Below, in pieces: positions 5,146-5,920 of a DNA stretch of 5,920 nt. This stretch comes from Bordetella parapertussis (GTDB lineage: Bacteria; Pseudomonadota; Gammaproteobacteria; Burkholderiales; Burkholderiaceae_B): the NCBI GenBank assembly GCA_943331855.1, contig CALQNE010000226.1:1-5920 (forward strand), in the 5' to 3' direction. The notes beneath the pieces were generated by a model. That model was not told where the DNA came from and did not search any database. It saw nothing but the letters and a program-made list of their open reading frames with translations. How positions within the stretch are numbered: the stretch's first letter is position 1; every line of letters starts with the position of its first letter. A program made the translations under genes and the position numbers.

Positions 5146-5920
5146 TTACTGCACGATCTTGGCAGTGTCGCGTAATTTTTTTACGTATTCAAAGCGCTGT
5201 TTCTGCACCAACATTTGTCGAATATCATTTTTTGCTTCGTCAAACGTAGGCGCTTTGAAGAGGCGAATATCCTCGAGCCTGATTAGATTCCAGCCGGCAG
5301 GGGTTTGAATCGGTGCCGCGGCCAACGCGCCCTTCACTAAGTTCACCATCACATTCGAAATCGCTGGCAAGATCTGGGCAGGCACCACCCAACCGACATT
5401 ACCCCCGTCTTTTTTGCTTGGATCAAGCGATTTCTCGAGCGCCAGCTTTGAAAATACCTCGCCTTTGCGAAGCCGCGCTAAAACGGCCTTGGCCTCATCC
5501 TCGGTCGGGGTCACGATTAAGCTCAACTGGTACTGTTGCTGATCTTTCATCAGCGCCATCTGTCGATCGTACTCGGCCTTGAGAGTCGCCTCCGCAATTG
5601 GATTACGCAATATGTAATCATTGAGCAACAACTCAACCATAAAGGTCTGACGCACCTGCGCCCACTGCGTCTGCGCATCCGGTGTTTTATCGAGCCCTAA
5701 CCGTGTCGATTCTTGAGCCAGCACCTCACGGTTCACCAATTCATCTTGAATCACTTGCCGCAGCTCAGGCGTGTCTTTTTGACCTTGTGCGATATTCACT
5801 TTCACATTTTGATCAACTAAAGACTGTGGCACCGACACACCGTTCACCGTTGCAAAAGCACCTGGTGGCTTCGTTTGCGCCGATCCATCTGCACAAAACA
5901 CTAATAACGGCAAGACTAAA
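5146..5920 (-). CDS. Periplasmic parvulin-type peptidyl-prolyl isomerase/chaperone (5' end beyond window)
   Basis: Exported SurA/PpiC-like foldase that would help outer-membrane and periplasmic proteins fold. The reading frame is open to the right edge: ..LVLPLLVFCADGSAQTKPPG is the end of a signal peptide with a plausible cut after GSA, so the true start lies outside. A TTG at 5913 is in frame but would leave almost no basic N-terminus. After it come ATVNGVSVPQSLVDQ (typical SurA N-domain entry), a helical chaperone domain with DELVNREVLAQES (57-69, counted from that TTG), a parvulin domain at about 126-218 (YQLSLIV..SLDPSKKDGGNVGWV..TPAGWNLIRLEDIR), and a C-terminal helix. Both histidines expected in the isomerase active site are replaced, so catalysis is doubtful. 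In related Burkholderiales such genes sit near septation and bolA genes, which would lie to the right. No terminator is seen after its stop. Confidence 0.9.
   Translation of the reverse strand, partial: LVLPLLVFCADGSAQTKPPGAFATVNGVSVPQSLVDQNVKVNIAQGQKDTPELRQVIQDELVNREVLAQESTRLGLDKTPDAQTQWAQVRQTFMVELLLNDYILRNPIAEATLKAEYDRQMALMKDQQQYQLSLIVTPTEDEAKAVLARLRKGEVFSKLALEKSLDPSKKDGGNVGWVVPAQILPAISNVMVNLVKGALAAAPIQTPAGWNLIRLEDIRLFKAPTFDEAKNDIRQMLVQKQRFEYVKKLRDTAKIVQ

Overview
The window looks like an ordinary chromosomal segment of a betaproteobacterium, most likely Burkholderiales. This rests on the dapA-bamC pair, a ureD-ureA-ureB order with separate gamma and beta subunits, an E. coli-like YciO beside a short M50 protease, and moderate GC content (about half by eye). 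The genus cannot be fixed from the sequence alone. All protein genes lie on the minus strand, so they read from right to left; the only plus-strand gene is one tRNA.

From right to left: a periplasmic parvulin-type foldase (5146 to the right edge, 5' end missing) is followed on the opposite strand by tRNA-Arg(UCU) at 5054-5130. Next come yciO and a membrane-embedded M50 (site-2 protease-like) gene, closely spaced and probably co-transcribed. After an 80-bp gap with two small hairpins come dapA and bamC, separated by one base. A strong hairpin terminator at 1540-1574 closes that unit. The urease operon then begins with ureD, ureA and ureB, which runs off the left edge, with ureC presumably beyond.

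The genes fall into three themes: cell-envelope building (DapA makes the diaminopimelate/lysine precursor, BamC belongs to the outer-membrane protein assembly machine, and the parvulin is a periplasmic foldase/chaperone), translation (tRNA-Arg), and nitrogen scavenging (urease). I found no mobile element, CRISPR array, defence system or other clearly new system.

The most informative non-coding signal is in the 111 bp between the terminator and ureD. It holds a 17-bp palindrome (1510-1526) that differs from the classical NtrC operator at one base, a 7-bp inverted repeat (1472-1500), and promoter-like elements so close to the ureD ATG that its mRNA would be almost leaderless. The other point worth a check is that the parvulin lacks both histidines normally found in the isomerase active site.
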